Origin: BOG-931 sp963724715
GTDB taxonomy: Bacteria > Pseudomonadota > Alphaproteobacteria > Rhizobiales > Xanthobacteraceae
Assembly: GCA_963724715.1 (NCBI GenBank)
Contig: CAVRVV010000008.1
Span: 62,001 to 126,000, forward strand
Direction: 5' to 3'
Length of the DNA: 64,000 bases
The notes below the pieces were generated by a model. The model ran no database searches. It was not told the DNA's origin and was given only the letters and a program-made list of their open reading frames with translations. The position numbers were made by a program, and so were the translations under genes. This document shows positions 34,422 to 42,861 of this stretch, piece after piece. The stretch's first letter is position 1. Every line of letters starts with the position of its first letter.

Positions 34422-34521
34422 TTCGACGGCTGCCGGTTATCCGATACCTATGCGCCGTGGCCCGGTTGCATGACACCGCCGGTGTCGGCAATCTAGCGTC
34501 CCAAGGTGCGGCAGGCGTCCG

Positions 34522-36105
34522 ATGAATAGAAAAATCGCGGCTATTTTCGCGGCCGACGTCGCCGGCTACAGCAAGCTCGTCGCCGAAGACGAGGAGGAGA
34601 CGCTGCGGCGGCTCGCTTCCTACCGCTCAGTGATGGACGACTTCATCGCGCGCGCCGGCGGGCGGATTTTCAATACCGCGGGCGACGCCGTGCTCGCCGA
34701 GTTTCCCAGTGCCGTCGAGGCGGTGCGCTGCGCCATCGACATCCAGGAAAGCCTGCGCACGCGTAACATGGCCTATCCGGCCAGCCGGCAGATGAGCTTC
34801 CGCATCGGCATCACCATCGGCGACGTGGTCGAGCGCAACGGCGATCTGCTCGGCGACGGCGTGAATATCGCGGCGCGCCTGGAGGGCATCGCGCCGGTCG
34901 GCGGCATCTGCATCTCGCGCACCGTTCATGAGCAGGTCGCCAACAAGCTCTCGGTGCAGTTCGCCGACATCGGCGAGCAGCAGGTCAAGAATATCCCAAC
35001 GCCGGTCCATGCCTACAAATTCGAGATGCGGCCGGACGATTTGCGCCTGGACGTGTCGCCGGCAAAGAAGCCGGCAAAGACCGCTTCATGGATCTTGCCG
35101 GCCGCCATCGTAGCCCCAATGGCGGTGATCGCCATCGGCGCCGTCGCTTATCTGATGGGTGAGCGACACAACGCGCCGCCGCCGAGCCTGCCAAGCGCGT
35201 CGGCAGTCGCAACGCCGCCGAGCGTGCCGGCGCCGCCGACTGCTCCCGCACCGCCGAGGGCGCCTGCGCAGCAGACATCGCGACAAGCCGAGGCGTTGGT
35301 GCCCGAAACGGTCCCTTTCATCGCGGATAGGTCGCGCGCCACCATTCGCAACGAATATATGCCCGCGGCCGATCACAAGGCGCTGGCGATCAGCTCCGGC
35401 CCGATCGGCTTCACCTCGGGCCAAGCCGACGACGAGACCGCAAAGACCGTTGCGCTCGATGTCTGTCAGAAGCGTGCGGATGCCCTGCCGCTGCAGCGAA
35501 AATGCGAGCTTTATGCGCTCGGCAATAGCATCGTTTATGCGGGCGGCCGACCGCCGATGCCGCCGACACCGTGGGTGCGGCATGATCCGGCCACAACCAT
35601 GCCGCTGGTCGCCAACGACGTCCCGCTATTGCGGCCAACCGGTAAGGCAGCGGTCGAGAAGAACTATCTGCCCGCACGCGCGCCGAAGGCGCTGGCGCTC
35701 GGGCCGGTCGGCGGTTTCCATTTCGTGTCCAATCAGGACAGCGCCGACGAGGCGGTGCGCCGGGTGCTCGAGCTTTGCGGCAATAATGCCGGGGTGCCGT
35801 GTCTCGTCCTCGCCGTCAACGACGATTTCGTCGTGCCGATTCCGCTGACGATGAAAGTCGTCGGATTCTTTCAGCCCGCGAGCGCAGCAGCCATCGCGCC
35901 GGAATTGCGCGACGACATCGCGCGCCGCCTCGCCAACGGCAGCGGTTGGACCGCGGTCGCGACCGGCGCAGGCGGACGCGCCGGCGTCATGCTTGGGGCT
36001 GCGAACGAGCAGGATGCGATCGCCGGCGCCATGGCGGATTGTGCCAAGCACGACAGCGCCTGCCGCGTGATCGGCATCGGCCCGTTTGCCGTCGAGGCTA
36101 ATTAG
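34522..36105 (+). CDS. Membrane-anchored class III adenylate/guanylate cyclase with three C-terminal repeats
   Basis: 527 residues. The N-terminal class III cyclase domain (1-165) has the metal-binding Asp in IFAADVAGYSKLV and FNTAGDAVLAEF, then IGITIGDVV and DGVNIAARLEG. One membrane helix follows (WILPAAIVAPMAVIAIGAVA, about 191-210), then a Pro/Ala linker (about 218-255) and three related 75-90-residue modules (270-345, 355-445, 450-527). Each module has A-L-A-[IL]-G/S, a GF/F[TH]S or ML strand and a Cys-x5-9-Cys pair, of DUF4189-like type. The cyclase would be cytoplasmic and the modules periplasmic sensors. It follows atpC by 100 bp but probably has its own promoter. Confidence 0.85.
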   Translation: MNRKIAAIFAADVAGYSKLVAEDEEETLRRLASYRSVMDDFIARAGGRIFNTAGDAVLAEFPSAVEAVRCAIDIQESLRTRNMAYPASRQMSFRIGITIGDVVERNGDLLGDGVNIAARLEGIAPVGGICISRTVHEQVANKLSVQFADIGEQQVKNIPTPVHAYKFEMRPDDLRLDVSPAKKPAKTASWILPAAIVAPMAVIAIGAVAYLMGERHNAPPPSLPSASAVATPPSVPAPPTAPAPPRAPAQQTSRQAEALVPETVPFIADRSRATIRNEYMPAADHKALAISSGPIGFTSGQADDETAKTVALDVCQKRADALPLQRKCELYALGNSIVYAGGRPPMPPTPWVRHDPATTMPLVANDVPLLRPTGKAAVEKNYLPARAPKALALGPVGGFHFVSNQDSADEAVRRVLELCGNNAGVPCLVLAVNDDFVVPIPLTMKVVGFFQPASAAAIAPELRDDIARRLANGSGWTAVATGAGGRAGVMLGAANEQDAIAGAMADCAKHDSACRVIGIGPFAVEAN

Positions 36106-36295
36106 TCGGTTCCGACGGATGTGCCGTCAGTTCTTTGCGGAATTACTCGACGACGGCTTTGGATTTTGCACCGCCGAACTGCCTCGAGGCGGCGTTTTCG
36201 GTGGGCTTGCCGCAACAGGCCGTGTGCCGCCTCGTATTCCGTGGTCCTGCGCTAGACCTGGGCGAACAACGACCACCTTATTCTGACGCTGCCCA

Positions 36296-36934
36296 TTATC
36301 CGCCATTTGATACCTCTGACACCTCGGTAGGGATTGCTAGAAGCTCAACGTATTTGTAGTCGCCGGGTCGTAAAATCAAGCCGCGCGAATCTGGGACTGC
36401 AGACGTGAATTTGCCAGAATCATCCATATACCAAAGCTGCTCCAGATAGAGATGCCCTGAAATTGGGTGCAATCCGGCGAAGGATTTCGCGCCGTAATAA
36501 CCTCCGACTCGTCCGCCATTATTGAGATGGACGATCACAAAATACGGCTCATTCCGCAGGAAGACATCGTCCCAGGCACTTCGGGAAGAAAGGAGAATAA
36601 ATTCAAGCTTTTCAAGTTTTCTTATCAGCCACAGAATCGGAAACGGCCAGATAGCGGGCAATGCTACGAGTGTTAGAACTGCTGAGCCATAGTATTCAAC
36701 TGGCGTTACAGGATGCAGCAGCAGAAACAGCGGCGCACAGATCATGGCATTGAGGATGCCAAAACTGATGGCTTCCCCGATCTCGTCCTTCAACGGACGT
36801 TCTGAAGTGGGGAAAATGAGGCTCCACACGCGTAGTGAAATAAATCCAGGCAGGGCAAACAGCGCCACAATCGCCAAGTTGGACCAGCCAAACTCCTTAA
36901 AGAACTCCCCAATCTCTTCCATAGCCCGCTCCAT
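36296..36934 (-). CDS. DUF6338-family membrane protein
   Basis: 212 residues. Three hydrophobic segments occupy the first half (WSNLAIVALFALPGFISLRV; ISFGILNAMICAPLFLLLHP; YYGSAVLTLVALPAIWPFPI). The soluble C-terminal half contains SAWDDVFLRNEPYFVIVHL, GGRVGGYYGAKSFAG and HLYLEQLWYMDDSGKF, a pattern I recognise as DUF6338, of unknown function. The start may be 36934 or ATG 36922. The gene is lower in GC than its surroundings, with A/T-rich codons, suggesting transfer. It lies 24 bp downstream of rppH in the same direction. Confidence 0.75.
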   Translation of the reverse strand: MERAMEEIGEFFKEFGWSNLAIVALFALPGFISLRVWSLIFPTSERPLKDEIGEAISFGILNAMICAPLFLLLHPVTPVEYYGSAVLTLVALPAIWPFPILWLIRKLEKLEFILLSSRSAWDDVFLRNEPYFVIVHLNNGGRVGGYYGAKSFAGLHPISGHLYLEQLWYMDDSGKFTSAVPDSRGLILRPGDYKYVELLAIPTEVSEVSNGG

Positions 36935-36958
36935 TCCTTGGCCATGTTTGAATCATCT

Positions 36959-37459
36959 CTATTCGGTTGCAAGAGGTAAGAATTCTCGCACCACGCGCTC
37001 GTAAACCGCGCGTTTGAACGGCACCACGAGGCTCGGGATATTCTGCAACGGCTCCCAGCGCCAAGCGGCAAATTCCGGCTCTTGCGCGCCGGCGGGATGG
37101 GCGAGGTCGATCTCGCTCTCGTCGCCGGTGAAGCGCATCGCGAACCATTTCTGGGTCTGGCCGCGGTATTTGCCCTTCCACGCCTGGCCGGCGATCTCGC
37201 GCGGGATGTCGTATTGCAGCCAGTCGGCGATTTCGCCGAGACGCTCGACGGAACGGATATTGGTTTCCTCGTGCAGCTCCCGCAACGCGGCCGGCCATGG
37301 CTCTTCGCCGTTGTCGATGCCGCCTTGCGGCATTTGCCAGGCGTGCGTCGCGTCGATGTGCTCCGGCCCCTCGATACGGCGGCCGATGAAGCCAAGCCCG
37401 GCGCGATTGAGCACCAGCACGCCGACACAGGGGCGATAGGGGAGATTTTCGAAGCGCAT
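36959..37459 (-). CDS. rppH: RNA pyrophosphohydrolase (Nudix)
   Basis: 166 residues. YRPCVGVLVLNRAGLGFIGRR, then WQMPQGGIDNGEEP and AALRELHEETNI, which together make the Nudix box with the Glu metal ligands, then KWFAMRF. It removes pyrophosphate from the 5' end of mRNA to start RNase E-dependent decay (also Ap4A hydrolysis, as IalA-type proteins). The order deacetylase-rppH near the atp operon is common in Bradyrhizobium relatives. A family D palindrome fills the whole gap to the upstream gene. Confidence 0.94.
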   Translation of the reverse strand: MRFENLPYRPCVGVLVLNRAGLGFIGRRIEGPEHIDATHAWQMPQGGIDNGEEPWPAALRELHEETNIRSVERLGEIADWLQYDIPREIAGQAWKGKYRGQTQKWFAMRFTGDESEIDLAHPAGAQEPEFAAWRWEPLQNIPSLVVPFKRAVYERVVREFLPLATE

Positions 37460-37460
37460 G

Positions 37461-37522
37461 GGAATAGGCGAATGGTGAGTGGCGAATAGTAGCCCATTCT
37501 ATTCGCCACTTCGCTATTCGCT
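37461..37522. repeat. Palindromic repeat, family D, copy 2
   Basis: GGCGAATGGTGAGTGGCGAA and the inverse TTCGCCACTTCGCTATTCGC form the arms. The element begins 2 bp from the rppH start and touches the stop codon of the deacetylase gene (TGA at 37522-37524). Confidence 0.8.
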
Positions 37523-38736
37523 CAAGTTTGCTTCGGTTTCAGCGCCACTGCCGTGATTGGAACCAGCTGAATGCCGTGGTCGGCCAAGGTTTTCGCCCAT
37601 TTGGCGATGTGGTCGATCGCGACCGGCAGCCCGGACGATATGCCGACGGCGATGCTGCGCTCGCGCGCCGCCATTTCCAGGCGGCCCAGCGCATGGTCGA
37701 TCTCGCTCGCCGTCGGCACCGCATCGATGGTCACATCGGCCTTGGCGAAGGGAAGATTGTTGGCGCCGGCGATGCGGCCGGCGAGGCTCCGCGGATTGGC
37801 GCCGTCGTCGACGAAGATTAGTCCGCGCTTGGCGGTTTCGCGCAGCACCGGCGAAAACGACGATTCGGAGGCGGTGAAGCGTCCGCCCATGGCGCCGGCG
37901 ATGCCGACATAGCCTTGGAACCGGCTCATCAGCCAATACAGCCGGTCGATGTTCTGCTGCGGCGTCAGCGAGGTGAGCAGCGTTTGCGGACCGGGATCGT
38001 TGTCCGGGTAATCGAACGGCTCCATGGGAACCTGGAGCAGGACTTCGTGGCCGTGAGCGCGGGCGCGTCCGGCCAGGGCCGCGAGGTCGCTGCCATAGGG
38101 CATGAAGCCGAGCGTCACCGCACCCGGCAGCTTAGCGATGGCGTCGGCGGTGCCGCTGTCGCTGACGCCCAGCCCGCTGACAATGATGGCGATGCGCGGC
38201 GCGTCGGGTTTGCCGGGCAGCGCCTTCGCCGGCTGCGCAAAGGCATCGGCCGGCCGCACGCCGTCGGCGGCGATTTTGGGGACGGCGCCGTGGGCCGACA
38301 TTTCGAGGAATTTCTGGTCGAGCGGGCCGGCATCGGGCGCTGCGGCTGTGTCGTTAGCCGCGGCCGGAAGCTCCACTTCCTTACGCTCGCCGGTCTTGCC
38401 GTCGATGATCGTGATGGTCTTGGTGGCGGCCGGCGGCGATGCCGTTTGCCCCGGCGCGGCCTGAACTGCCGCGGCAGCGTCGGGATTGACGGCGACGACT
38501 TTCGGCGGCCCTTGCCCTTCTGCCGTCTTTGCCGACGGGCCGGGATGCAGGTTGATCGGCACGACGACGATCGGCTCGCCGCCGAACGGATTGTTCCCGA
38601 CTACCGCCCAGACCACGAACACGCCGAGGAACAGCGTCAGCACGGCGGCCATGACCTGCGACGTCGTGATCGGGATCGACAGCCGCCGCTTGCGCAGCTG
38701 CTGGCCGAGCGGCGCGTTCAGGTCATCGGCGGTCAT
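37522..38736 (-). CDS. Divergent polysaccharide deacetylase (YibQ-like)
   Basis: 404 residues. A membrane anchor occupies about residues 27-46 (VMAAVLTLFLGVFVVWAVVG), then a Pro/Ala-rich linker to about residue 165. The catalytic-like barrel starts RIAIIVSGLGVSDSGTADAI; VLLQVPMEPFDYPDNDPGPQ and GAMGGRFTASESSF are hallmark blocks of the divergent polysaccharide deacetylase family. The protein is predicted to act in the periplasm, close in genome order to the EnvC and CtpA cell-wall genes. The zinc triad of true NodB deacetylases is not apparent, so enzymatic activity is uncertain. Confidence 0.88.
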   Translation of the reverse strand: MTADDLNAPLGQQLRKRRLSIPITTSQVMAAVLTLFLGVFVVWAVVGNNPFGGEPIVVVPINLHPGPSAKTAEGQGPPKVVAVNPDAAAAVQAAPGQTASPPAATKTITIIDGKTGERKEVELPAAANDTAAAPDAGPLDQKFLEMSAHGAVPKIAADGVRPADAFAQPAKALPGKPDAPRIAIIVSGLGVSDSGTADAIAKLPGAVTLGFMPYGSDLAALAGRARAHGHEVLLQVPMEPFDYPDNDPGPQTLLTSLTPQQNIDRLYWLMSRFQGYVGIAGAMGGRFTASESSFSPVLRETAKRGLIFVDDGANPRSLAGRIAGANNLPFAKADVTIDAVPTASEIDHALGRLEMAARERSIAVGISSGLPVAIDHIAKWAKTLADHGIQLVPITAVALKPKQT

Positions 38737-38862
38737 AATCCGCTCTCAGAAGCCAATCGCTCGCGAATCATGCGCCGGAGTCTATCACGGCCGGTCTACC
38801 GTCGGTTTGGGCCGCGATTACCGGCTTTCAAGCGGTTCCAGTAGGCCACTACCGCCAAGACC

Positions 38863-38898
38863 AAAAAATTCGGGGCGGCTGATAAGCCGCCCCGAATT
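38863..38898 (-). terminator. Rho-independent terminator after ctpA
   Basis: A 14-bp perfect stem, AATTCGGGGCGGCT with AGCCGCCCCGAATT, and a 4-nt loop, followed on the minus strand by TTTTTTGG. It ends the proA-to-ctpA block, so the deacetylase-rppH genes need a promoter in 38737-38860. Confidence 0.92.
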
Positions 38899-38923
38899 CA
38901 ACTTGATGAACTGGACCGTTTGC

Positions 38924-40258
38924 TTAGTTCGGAACCGCGGTCTTCGGATTCGGCGGGAAGGCGGCATTGGTCGTGGTGCCGCGCAGCAGGTCGAGCGCCA
39001 TCTTCAGCGCCGCGTCGTCCTTTTCGTCCGGCGGCACGTAGGACTGCGAGCCGGACTCCTCGCTGCCCTCGGCCTTGAGGTGGCCGCGCAGCGACGCCTC
39101 GCCTTTGGTGTCGGTACGCGCCTTGAGGTCGTCCGGCACGTCCTGCAGCACCTCGATGTCGGGCGTGATGCCCTTGGCCTGGATCGAGCGGCCCGACGGC
39201 GTGTAGTAGCGCGCCGTGGTCAGCCGCAGCGCGCCATTGCCGGCGCCGAGCGGGATGATGGTCTGCACCGAGCCCTTGCCGAACGAGCGGGTGCCGACCA
39301 GCGTCGCGCGCTTGTGGTCCTGCAACGCGCCGGCGACGATTTCGGAAGCCGACGCCGAGCCGCCGTTGATCAGCACGATCACCGGCTTGCCCTTGGTCAT
39401 GTCGCCCGGCCGGGCGTTGAAGCGCTGCGTCTCCTCCGCATTGCGGCCGCGGGTGGACACGATCTCGCCCTTGTCCAGGAAGGTGTCGGACACCGAGATC
39501 GCCTGGTCGAGCAGGCCGCCCGGATTGTTGCGCATATCGACCACGTAGCCTTTGATCTTGTCGGCGCCGAGCTGACTGTTGAGGTCGTTGATCGCCTGCT
39601 TGAGGCCGTCGGTGGTCTGCTCGTTGAATTGGGTGATGCGGATATAGCCGACATCGTCGCCCTCGGAATGCGAGCGCACCGATTTGACGCGGATGACGTC
39701 GCGCACGATCGTCACATCGACCGGCTTGTCGGCGCCTTTGCGCATGATGGTGAGCTTGATCTTGGTGTTGACCGGCCCGCGCATTTTGTCGACGGCTTGA
39801 TTGAGGGTGAGGCCCTGCACCGCTTCATCATCGAGATGGGTGATGATGTCGTTGGCCATGACGCCGGCCTTGGCCGCCGGCGTATCGTCGATCGGCGCCA
39901 CCACCTTCACCAGGCCGTCTTCCATGGTGACTTCGATGCCGAGACCGCCAAACTCGCCGCGGGTCTGCACCTGCATGTCGCGGAAGCTCTTCGGATCCAT
40001 GTAGCTCGAATGCGGATCGAGCCCGGCCAGCATGCCGTTGATCGCCGATTCGACGAGCTTACTGTCATCGGGTTTCTCGACGTAATCGGCGCGCACGCGC
40101 TCGAACACGTCGCCGAACAGGTTGAGCTCCCGATAAGTGTCGGAGGCCGCCGCTCGCGCGGCAGAGCCGATCAGCAGTGCATGGGGCTGCGTCGCGAGCA
40201 GCGTTACTACGGCGCCCGCCATTGCACCGAGGAAAACCAGAGATGTCTTGCGCATCAT
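38924..40258 (-). CDS. ctpA: Carboxyl-terminal processing protease CtpA (S41)
   Basis: 444 residues. Start ATG 40258 makes an ATGA overlap with the envC stop. MMRKTSLVFLGAMAGAVVTL is a signal/anchor segment. The PDZ domain runs about 100-180 (FGGLGIEVTMEDGLVKVVAP). The S41 core has NGGSASASEIVAGAL with the catalytic Ser and RSFGKGSVQTI with the catalytic Lys. It is a periplasmic protease that trims or degrades envelope proteins, such as cell-wall hydrolases and their regulators. Coupling to the EnvC-family gene is consistent with proteolytic control of peptidoglycan cleavage. Confidence 0.95.
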   Translation of the reverse strand: MMRKTSLVFLGAMAGAVVTLLATQPHALLIGSAARAAASDTYRELNLFGDVFERVRADYVEKPDDSKLVESAINGMLAGLDPHSSYMDPKSFRDMQVQTRGEFGGLGIEVTMEDGLVKVVAPIDDTPAAKAGVMANDIITHLDDEAVQGLTLNQAVDKMRGPVNTKIKLTIMRKGADKPVDVTIVRDVIRVKSVRSHSEGDDVGYIRITQFNEQTTDGLKQAINDLNSQLGADKIKGYVVDMRNNPGGLLDQAISVSDTFLDKGEIVSTRGRNAEETQRFNARPGDMTKGKPVIVLINGGSASASEIVAGALQDHKRATLVGTRSFGKGSVQTIIPLGAGNGALRLTTARYYTPSGRSIQAKGITPDIEVLQDVPDDLKARTDTKGEASLRGHLKAEGSEESGSQSYVPPDEKDDAALKMALDLLRGTTTNAAFPPNPKTAVPN

Positions 40259-41655
40259 CCGCGAACCTTTTCGCCTTCGTTTGCTGCCCACCAGGGGCTG
40301 GGATCGATCGGAGTGCCGTCCTTGCGGAACTCCACGTAGAGTACAGGTTGCTTGGCCCCGGTCGCGACGGCTGTGGACACCTGCGGTCCACCGCCCATGA
40401 CTGCTACGGGTTCTCCGGTCAGCACGAACTGGCCGAGATCGACGGAAATACGTTCCATCCCCGCTAACAGCACATGATACCCGCCGCCGGCATTGAGGAT
40501 CAAGAGTTGGCCATAACTGCGAAACGGCCCGGCGTAAACAACCCAGCCGTCGCACGGGGCAGTAATCTCGGACCCTGAATGGGTTGCGATGGACAGTCCC
40601 TTTTGGGTTCCACCGGCGCCGTCGGAGGCGCCGAACTCGCGAATCCGCGACCCATTGACCGGCAAACGCAGATGCCCACGATTCGCCGCGAATGCAACTG
40701 CGGGCGTGAGCCGGCCGGGGTCCTTCAATGCGGCCAGATCGGGGCGCGTGGCGTCTTCCTCGATGGCGCGGGCGTTGAGACGGGTCTGGCGGGTGGTGGC
40801 GTCGAGCCCTTGCTCGAGCTTGGCAATGAGGTCCTTGAGGTTGTCGACTTGATGCGCGAGGTCGGCGGCGTGCTGGCGTTGTGCGTCAAGGGTCTGCTCG
40901 ACAGCGGTCTGCTTCTGCTGCCGCTCGTCGATCAGCATGTTGAGGCGCAACTGCTCGCGCGCGAGTGTGGCGAGGTCACGCGATAATTTGTCGTTTTCGC
41001 CGTCGATGTCCTTGCGCAGGCGCAGCAACTCGGCGAGATCGCCGGCAAGCGCGTCGGCCTGTGCGCGCATTTCAGGCACCACGGCGCCGAGCATGATCGC
41101 GGTGCGCACCGCTTGCAGCGCGTCCTCCGGACGGACCATCAGGGCCGGCGGCGGCTGCCGGCCAATGCGTTGCAGGGCGGCAAGAATTTCGACGATCACG
41201 GTGCGGCGCTCGTCGAGCGAAGTCCGGAAAATGTGTTCCCGCTCGTCGAGCGGCTTGAGGCGCGCTTGCGTCGCCTCGATGTTGGTCTCGACGTCGCGGA
41301 CGTGGGCGGCGGTGTCGATGAGCTGCTGATTGAGCGTGCGCCGGTCGGCGCCGATGGCTTCGATCTCGAGCTTGAGCTTGGCCTGGGCTTCCAAGGCTGC
41401 GCGTTGCTGGGCGCGCGCGGCGTCGAGCTCCTGGTCGTGCTGCTTGAGCGCGCTGAGATCGGGTTTTGCCGGCGTGCCCGGAGCAGGGACGACCGATGGC
41501 GATGGAACTTGTGGCGATGGAGCTTGGGCGGACGGGGCCGGCGGGGAGGAATCCTGAGCGAACGCGGCGAGGTTGGCGCCGAGCGGCAGCACGAATGCCA
41601 AAGCCGAACCGAGCACGAAGCGCGGATCGGTGCGGCTCGCCCGTCGAAGAATCAT
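40255..41655 (-). CDS. envC: EnvC-type murein hydrolase activator
   Basis: 466 residues from ATG 41655. Signal peptide with FVLGSALAFVLPLGANLAAF, then a Pro/Ser linker, a long coiled coil (about 60-290; LKQHDQELDAARAQQRAALE and VDNLKDLIAKLEQGLDATT), and a C-terminal LytM/M23 domain (about 345-450; SIATHSGSEITAPCDGWVVY, GYHVLLAGMERISV). The usual H-x3-D and H-x-H zinc residues of active M23 peptidases are not all present, so it should be a non-catalytic activator of an amidase in septal peptidoglycan splitting. Its stop overlaps ctpA. Confidence 0.9.
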   Translation of the reverse strand: MILRRASRTDPRFVLGSALAFVLPLGANLAAFAQDSSPPAPSAQAPSPQVPSPSVVPAPGTPAKPDLSALKQHDQELDAARAQQRAALEAQAKLKLEIEAIGADRRTLNQQLIDTAAHVRDVETNIEATQARLKPLDEREHIFRTSLDERRTVIVEILAALQRIGRQPPPALMVRPEDALQAVRTAIMLGAVVPEMRAQADALAGDLAELLRLRKDIDGENDKLSRDLATLAREQLRLNMLIDERQQKQTAVEQTLDAQRQHAADLAHQVDNLKDLIAKLEQGLDATTRQTRLNARAIEEDATRPDLAALKDPGRLTPAVAFAANRGHLRLPVNGSRIREFGASDGAGGTQKGLSIATHSGSEITAPCDGWVVYAGPFRSYGQLLILNAGGGYHVLLAGMERISVDLGQFVLTGEPVAVMGGGPQVSTAVATGAKQPVLYVEFRKDGTPIDPSPWWAANEGEKVRG

Positions 41656-41792
41656 CGCGTTCAAAGGTAAACCCAACCCTCTGAAAGACAAGTCTCTGAA
41701 AGGCAAGACAAAGCAGGCAGGATAAGACCGGAATAAGGCGCGGCGCCTCTTTGGCCTCAAAATTTGGTGACATTAAAAGAATTTAAGGACCA

Positions 41793-42275
41793 TCAGGCCC
41801 GGTGATAGGGGTGGCCGGCGAGAATGGTGCCGGCGCGATAAAGCTGCTCGAGCAGCATGACGCGCACCAGTTGGTGCGGCCAGGTGGCGGCCCCGAAGGC
41901 GAGCTTGAGCTTGGCCTGGCCGCGCAGGCTCGACGCCAGGCCATCGGCACCGCCGATGACGAAGCAGACCGCGGAACGATCCTCGGAGCGCCATTCGCGC
42001 AATGTCCCGGCGAGCGCCGCGCTATCCAGCGAAATTCCGCGCTCGTCGAGGATGACGATGATGGCGCGCTCGGGAATCACATTGGCGATGGCGATGGATT
42101 CCTCGACCCTGCGCCGCTCGGCGTCGGCGGCGCGGCTCTCGCGAATTTCGACGATCTCGATGTCGCGCAGGCCGAACGCGCGTCCGATCTTTTCCGCGCG
42201 CTTGCAATATTCGGCGGCGAGTTCGCGCTCAGGTCCCTGTTTCAGGCGGCCGACCGCGGCAATGACGATGCGCAT
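41793..42275 (-). CDS. rlmH: 23S rRNA (pseudouridine-1915-N3) methyltransferase RlmH
   Basis: 160 residues from ATG 42275 (MRIVIAAVGRLKQGPERELA). The SPOUT fold is shown by VCFVIGGADGLASSL (the SAM-binding knot) and by the C-terminal LVRVMLLEQLYRAGTILAGHPYHR, the signature that ends nearly all RlmH proteins. It methylates pseudouridine 1915 of 23S rRNA on assembled 70S ribosomes. It lies directly after rsfS, as in many bacteria. Confidence 0.96.
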   Translation of the reverse strand: MRIVIAAVGRLKQGPERELAAEYCKRAEKIGRAFGLRDIEIVEIRESRAADAERRRVEESIAIANVIPERAIIVILDERGISLDSAALAGTLREWRSEDRSAVCFVIGGADGLASSLRGQAKLKLAFGAATWPHQLVRVMLLEQLYRAGTILAGHPYHRA

Positions 42276-42336
42276 GAGCAACCACCGGCTCGGTCATGGT
42301 GCCGGCCCATACTAGTCCTCGATCGGCTCGCGCGAA

Positions 42337-42705
42337 CTAGCTTGCGCGCTGCGCCGGCCGGCCGGTCATCCACATCTTCTCGAGATTGTAGAAGGCGCGG
42401 ACTTCGGGCCGGAAGACGTGAACGATCACGTCACCCGCATCGATCAACACCCAGTCGCATTGCGGCGCGCCTTCGACGCGGGCCGCAACGCCGGCTTTGT
42501 GCAAATCCTCGACCACCCGGTCGGCGACCGAGCCGACATGGCGCTGCGACCGGCCGGAAGATACGACCATGTAGTCGCCGATCGAGGATTTATCGCGAAG
42601 ATCGATGGTGAGGATGTCCTCGGCCTTCATATCGTCGAGGCGGGCGAGGACCAAACGGAGGATCTCCTCTGCGTCAAGGCGCATTCTGGAGACCGCTTCG
42701 GGCAC
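42337..42705 (-). CDS. rsfS: Ribosomal silencing factor RsfS
   Basis: Up to 122 residues. LARLDDMKAEDILTIDLRDKSSIGDYMVV and SGRSQRHVGSVADRVVEDLH are the family core, and CDWVLIDAGDVIVHVFRPEV with FYNLEKMW end it. RsfS binds L14 and blocks 30S-50S joining in stationary phase or starvation. The start may be GTG at 42705 or ATG at 42684; GGGA lies near the first. Order nadD-rsfS-rlmH is strongly conserved. Confidence 0.95.
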   Translation of the reverse strand: MPEAVSRMRLDAEEILRLVLARLDDMKAEDILTIDLRDKSSIGDYMVVSSGRSQRHVGSVADRVVEDLHKAGVAARVEGAPQCDWVLIDAGDVIVHVFRPEVRAFYNLEKMWMTGRPAQRAS

Positions 42706-42861
42706 GCGACGTTCGTCCCGAGAGATTACAACTGTGGACAGGGGTGCTTATCCTTTCGCTCCAAGTTGTCGCTCTGCCCCGGCCACCGAATCCGGGGCTC
42801 GCCTTAAGATAGGCACGGTGGGTTAATGGATTCAACTGGTTTGCGTTCAAGCAACTGTCAT

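Noticed and set aside
38486..40339. A 617-codon plus-strand frame
   Set aside because: It is antisense to ctpA with skewed composition and no family features; long antisense frames are expected in GC-rich DNA.
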